Below are positions 14,895 through 16,420 of a stretch of DNA of 16,420 nt, piece after piece (within the stretch, counting starts at the first letter, position 1; each line of letters starts with the position of its first letter). A program made the translations under genes and the position numbers. Below the pieces are notes generated by a model. It was given only the letters and a program-made list of their open reading frames with translations. It was not told where the DNA came from and made no database searches. Source of the DNA: Gammaproteobacteria bacterium (GTDB lineage: Bacteria; Pseudomonadota; Gammaproteobacteria; Magnimaribacterales; Magnimaribacteraceae); NCBI GenBank assembly GCA_002730855.1, contig PCBA01000050.1:1-16420 (forward strand). Direction: 5' to 3'.

Positions 14895-16051
14895 AGGTAG
14901 AGTTTATTAATTCTATTAATGAAATTAATAAAGAAGAGTGGAATTCTATAATAAATTCTGACTATCCATTTCTAAAATATGAATTCCTTGAATCTCTTGA
15001 AAGATATAAATGCGTTTCTGAAGAAAGAGGATGGGGCCCATTTCATGCCATAGTATCTGAAAACAATAAAAAGCTTGCCATAATGCCGATGTATATTAAA
15101 ACTGACTCTCAAGGAGAATTTATTTTTGATTGGTCGTGGGCTGACGCTTTTTACCGAAATGGAGTGAATTACTACCCTAAATTAGTATGCTCTATTCCAT
15201 ATACCCCCGCTAGCGGCCCAAGACTATCTGTTGTTGAAAAGAATAGGACTCAAGAAATCATAGAAAATTTATATGACGCTCTAAAGGAGATCTCAGAAGA
15301 ATTCGATTTCTCAAGCGTTCATATTTTACTAGCTGAAGAAAAAGAAATCAGATTATTCTCTAATTCTGGCTTTAGTGTTCGAAGCAGTTATTCTTTCCAC
15401 TGGTTTAATAACAAGTACAAAGATTTTAATCATTTCTTGCAAGATATGACTTCAAGGCAGAGAAAAAATATTAAGAAAGAAAGAGATAAAATATCTCAGC
15501 AAGGCATCTCTATGAAAAAAATTAAGGGAGAGGATATTACAAAGGAAATGCTGGTTGTTTTTTATCAATTCTACCAACTGACTTATCTAAAAAGAGGCAT
15601 GCAAGGATATTTAAATTATGAGTTCTTCAAAGAAATTACGAAATTAATTCCAGAAAATATTTTATTAGTAATGGCCCAAGATAAAGAAGGGGGCTATGTA
15701 GCGGGTGCACTTAATTTTTACGATTCTAAAAAACTTTATGGGAGATATTGGGGTTGTTTTGAAGATTTTGATTCTCTTCATTTTGAAACTTGTTATTACC
15801 AAGGCGTAGAGTTCTGTATAGATAATAAATTAACTTGCTTTGATCCCGGGGTTCAGGGAGAGCATAAAATAAAAAGAGGTTTTTGTCCTATTGAGACATA
15901 TTCAGCTCACTGGATAAAAGATGAAAGGTTCAGAGAAGCTATAGATGATTTTCTAGTCAGGGAGCAAGCGCATGTAAAAAATTATAACAATGACCGAAAA
16001 GCTTTATTACCCTTCAAAAAAGAAATTACAGCAAAGCTATATGGAAGATAA
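14891..16051 (+). CDS. COG3146/DUF482 family N-acyltransferase (FemAB-like GNAT fold)
   Basis: This is a 386-residue member of a family annotated as predicted N-acyltransferase or peptidoglycan-related; no substrate has been assigned with confidence. The sequence follows the family pattern closely: GEFIFDWSWADAFYRNG (75-91), YYPKL then PYTPASGPRL (94-112), SRQRKNIKKER (188-198), LYGRYWG (282-288), LHFETCYYQG (296-305), and FDPGVQGEHKIKRGF (317-331) followed by YSAHW (337-341). It has no signal peptide or membrane helix, so it is probably cytoplasmic. The start is the ATG at 14891 overlapping the ubiA stop as ATGA; the frame is open further upstream only through the ubiA coding sequence. The last 11 bases overlap the next gene. 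Context with ubiA and a DNA glycosylase does not indicate a substrate. Confidence 0.88.
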   Translation: MKVEFINSINEINKEEWNSIINSDYPFLKYEFLESLERYKCVSEERGWGPFHAIVSENNKKLAIMPMYIKTDSQGEFIFDWSWADAFYRNGVNYYPKLVCSIPYTPASGPRLSVVEKNRTQEIIENLYDALKEISEEFDFSSVHILLAEEKEIRLFSNSGFSVRSSYSFHWFNNKYKDFNHFLQDMTSRQRKNIKKERDKISQQGISMKKIKGEDITKEMLVVFYQFYQLTYLKRGMQGYLNYEFFKEITKLIPENILLVMAQDKEGGYVAGALNFYDSKKLYGRYWGCFEDFDSLHFETCYYQGVEFCIDNKLTCFDPGVQGEHKIKRGFCPIETYSAHWIKDERFREAIDDFLVREQAHVKNYNNDRKALLPFKKEITAKLYGR

Positions 16052-16420
16052 AAATATATTAAACGAAGGGAACCTGAAGAAAGCTTTTAGCTATTTGATC
16101 GAAAAGGAACCGCTGTTTAAGGCTGTACTTGAAGAGAAAAATTATGAGATAAAGCTTTTTAACAAAAGAAAAGGGTTTGAAGGCCTTGTTAGTTTGATAG
16201 TAGATCAGCAACTCTCTGTGGCATCTGCAAAGGCAATCTTTAATAGGATGAAAGAATTAGTGAAGCCCTTTACAGCTGAAAAGTTTATTAAAGTAAGTGA
16301 AACTAAACTTAAGGGAGCGGGTCTAAGTTCGCAAAAAATTAACTACTGTAAAGGTATTGCAAATCAAATAATTGTTGGAGACTTAAATTTAAAGAGTCTT
16401 GAAAAAAAGAAAGATTCTGA
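16041..16420 (+). CDS. DNA-3-methyladenine glycosylase II (AlkA-type HhH-GPD protein), 3' end cut off
   Basis: An open frame runs from the ATG at 16041 to the right edge without a stop, giving 126 residues and two bases of the next codon. It resembles the N-terminal half of the HhH-GPD core in AlkA-like base-excision glycosylases, which remove alkylated purines. Visible hallmarks are FEGLVSLIVDQQLSVASAKAIFNRM (about residues 46-70) and the start of the helix-hairpin-helix region, KLKGAGLSSQKINY (about 91-104). The catalytic aspartate would lie beyond the window and cannot be checked. There is no N-terminal TBP-like domain as in E. coli AlkA, so it is the compact form found in many bacteria. 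The start overlaps the end of the acyltransferase gene by 11 bases in another frame, so it is the third gene of the ubiA operon. Confidence 0.82.
   Translation, partial: MEDKNILNEGNLKKAFSYLIEKEPLFKAVLEEKNYEIKLFNKRKGFEGLVSLIVDQQLSVASAKAIFNRMKELVKPFTAEKFIKVSETKLKGAGLSSQKINYCKGIANQIIVGDLNLKSLEKKKDS

Overview
The window is a compact, AT-rich stretch of chromosome. Sixteen protein genes fill almost all of it, and the largest gap between genes is 98 bases, so no gene-free stretch needs its own account. I see no RNA gene, insertion sequence, CRISPR array or phage gene. The core order gmk-rpoZ-spoT-ridA-recG, the cmoA-cmoB pair, ubiA and an outer-membrane-type lipoprotein all point to a Gammaproteobacterium. 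The low GC, tiny spacers, overlapping genes and scarce Shine-Dalgarno sites suggest a streamlined, probably marine lineage; SAR86-like is my inference and is not proven by the sequence.

Layout. 10-2609 (minus strand) holds pyrE, ribE and a lipoprotein amidohydrolase, read in that order. From the same short gap, 2675-8298 (plus strand) runs gmk, rpoZ, spoT, ridA and recG: guanylate kinase, RNA polymerase omega, the bifunctional (p)ppGpp enzyme, the enamine/imine deaminase and the branch-migration helicase. recG ends tail to tail with cmoB at 8295-8298. 8295-9955 (minus) is cmoA-cmoB, which make the cmo5U34 wobble modification of tRNA. A small GNAT acetyltransferase (9985-10428, plus) shares a 29-base divergent gap with cmoA and ends one base from hppA.

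10430-12436 (minus) is hppA, a membrane pyrophosphatase with the potassium-dependent signature. 12512-13935 (minus) is a two-gene unit: a 54-residue rubredoxin starting at TTG, overlapping the start of an acidic amino acid/dicarboxylate symporter. 14034 to the right edge (plus) is an overlapping operon: ubiA (ubiquinone synthesis), a COG3146/FemAB-like N-acyltransferase, and an AlkA-type DNA glycosylase cut by the window end.

Most of this is housekeeping: nucleotide, flavin and quinone synthesis, stringent response, tRNA modification, DNA repair, and ion- and pyrophosphate-coupled energy conservation. I found no convincing new multi-gene system. The items most worth a second look are the hidden TTG-start rubredoxin gene coupled to a transporter, a perfect inverted repeat in the rubredoxin/ubiA divergent promoter region, the potassium-dependent pyrophosphatase, and the mixture of SD-led genes and genes apparently with very short or no leaders.
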